Shown piece after piece: positions 22,172-22,488 of a DNA stretch of 22,488 nt (the first letter of the stretch is position 1; each line of letters starts with the position of its first letter). The stretch lies in the NCBI GenBank assembly GCA_030039695.1, contig JASHVB010000300.1:1-22488 (forward strand), in the 5' to 3' direction. This stretch comes from Acetobacteraceae bacterium (GTDB taxonomy: Bacteria; Pseudomonadota; Alphaproteobacteria; Acetobacterales; Acetobacteraceae). Made by a program: the position numbers and the translations under genes. A model generated the notes under the pieces. That model saw nothing but the letters and a program-made list of their open reading frames with translations, searched no databases and had not been told where the DNA came from.

Positions 22172-22488
22172 ATGACCTCGATCGAGCTCTGGAACCACTG
22201 TGAAAACCCCTACCCATTCGTGCCGGCCGAGGTATTGGACGCAGCTCCTGGCGTGCGCGCCAGCCTGCCGAACCGATATTGCGATCCGCAGATAGCGGCG
22301 CGTCTGTATGATGAGATATTCGACGAGTACCGCCTGTGCGACGAACTCGGCCTGAACATCGTCACCAACGAGCACCACGCTGGCATCAATAACCTGTGGG
22401 CCGCGAGCCCGGTCATTACCGGCATCGTTGCGCGGATCACCCAGAAGGTGCGCATCCTGTCGCTCGGCACGTTGATCACCGTACGCCC
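22172..22488 (+). CDS. LLM-class flavin-dependent oxidoreductase (5' part only)
   Basis: The open frame runs from ATG 22172 to the end of the window without a stop: 105 full codons of a longer gene. The protein begins MTSIELWNHCENPYPFVP and continues with LYDEIFDEYRLCDELGLNIVTNEHHAGINN and SPVITGIVARITQKVRILSLG (both cited in part). The DELGLN...NEHH segment followed by the strand KVRILSLGTLI is the standard N-terminal barrel of luciferase-like monooxygenases. It is not closely similar to the RutA-like enzyme at 17235-18377, so it is not a simple duplicate. AGGGA lies eleven bases before the start; another ATG at 22161 stops after four codons. The substrate is unknown. It extends the catabolic theme of the region. 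Confidence 0.85.
   Translation, partial: MTSIELWNHCENPYPFVPAEVLDAAPGVRASLPNRYCDPQIAARLYDEIFDEYRLCDELGLNIVTNEHHAGINNLWAASPVITGIVARITQKVRILSLGTLITVR

Noticed and set aside
1..22488. Mobile elements, CRISPR arrays, prophage genes, toxin-antitoxin pairs or defence systems
   Set aside because: No transposase, integrase, regularly spaced repeats, phage structural genes or defence-protein motifs were found. Both tRNA genes are intact, with no flanking direct repeat of their 3' ends seen.

Overview
The window is GC-rich, gene-dense DNA from an alphaproteobacterium, most plausibly Rhodospirillales/Acetobacteraceae-like. An ATP12-type F1-ATPase assembly chaperone is a hallmark of alphaproteobacteria and mitochondria, and lipB, rluC, dnaB and maf have the expected lengths for this group. 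The lineage below class level is an inference. No phage, IS element, CRISPR array, integrase or rRNA was seen, and no gap without a gene exceeds 300 bases.

Left part (1-5723), housekeeping. Two convergent tRNA genes, tRNA-Pro(CGG) and tRNA-Leu(GAG), each have a readable promoter; that of tRNA-Leu lies across the start codon of lipB (octanoyltransferase). A tight minus-strand operon follows: rluC-type pseudouridine synthase, AsmA-family envelope protein, ATP12 chaperone, acylphosphatase.

Middle part (5815-11014). A plus-strand run of four genes encodes a Gfo/Idh/MocA dehydrogenase, an SDR dehydrogenase, a small SnoaL/NTF2-like protein and an unrecognised Tat-exported, propeller-like protein. 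Its divergent start carries a 14-bp inverted repeat. The run meets the replicative helicase gene dnaB head-on with 3 bases between stop codons.

Right part (11180-22488), an accessory catabolic region. A lone molybdopterin/4Fe-4S oxidoreductase gene diverges from a class III CoA-transferase plus GST pair. A four-gene minus-strand operon (19105 to 15369) encodes an EthD-like protein, a RutA-like flavin monooxygenase, an alpha/beta-hydrolase whose nucleophile serine is replaced by alanine (as in RutD), and a TauD/TfdA dioxygenase. Divergent from it is a pair of metal-dependent acyl-amino-acid hydrolases (M20/ArgE and AstE/aspartoacylase types). maf and the 5' part of a second luciferase-like monooxygenase close the window. 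Together these suggest oxidative opening of a nitrogen- or sulfur-containing organic compound followed by hydrolysis of the amide or carbamate products; the substrate cannot be read from the sequence.

The most distinctive observations are the RutA-like/RutD-like/TauD/EthD operon without the other rut genes; a REP-like repeat that supplies the last 15 codons and stop of the EthD-like gene and the ribosome binding site of the next gene, with a second copy at the end of the same operon; and several inverted repeats in divergent intergenic regions.
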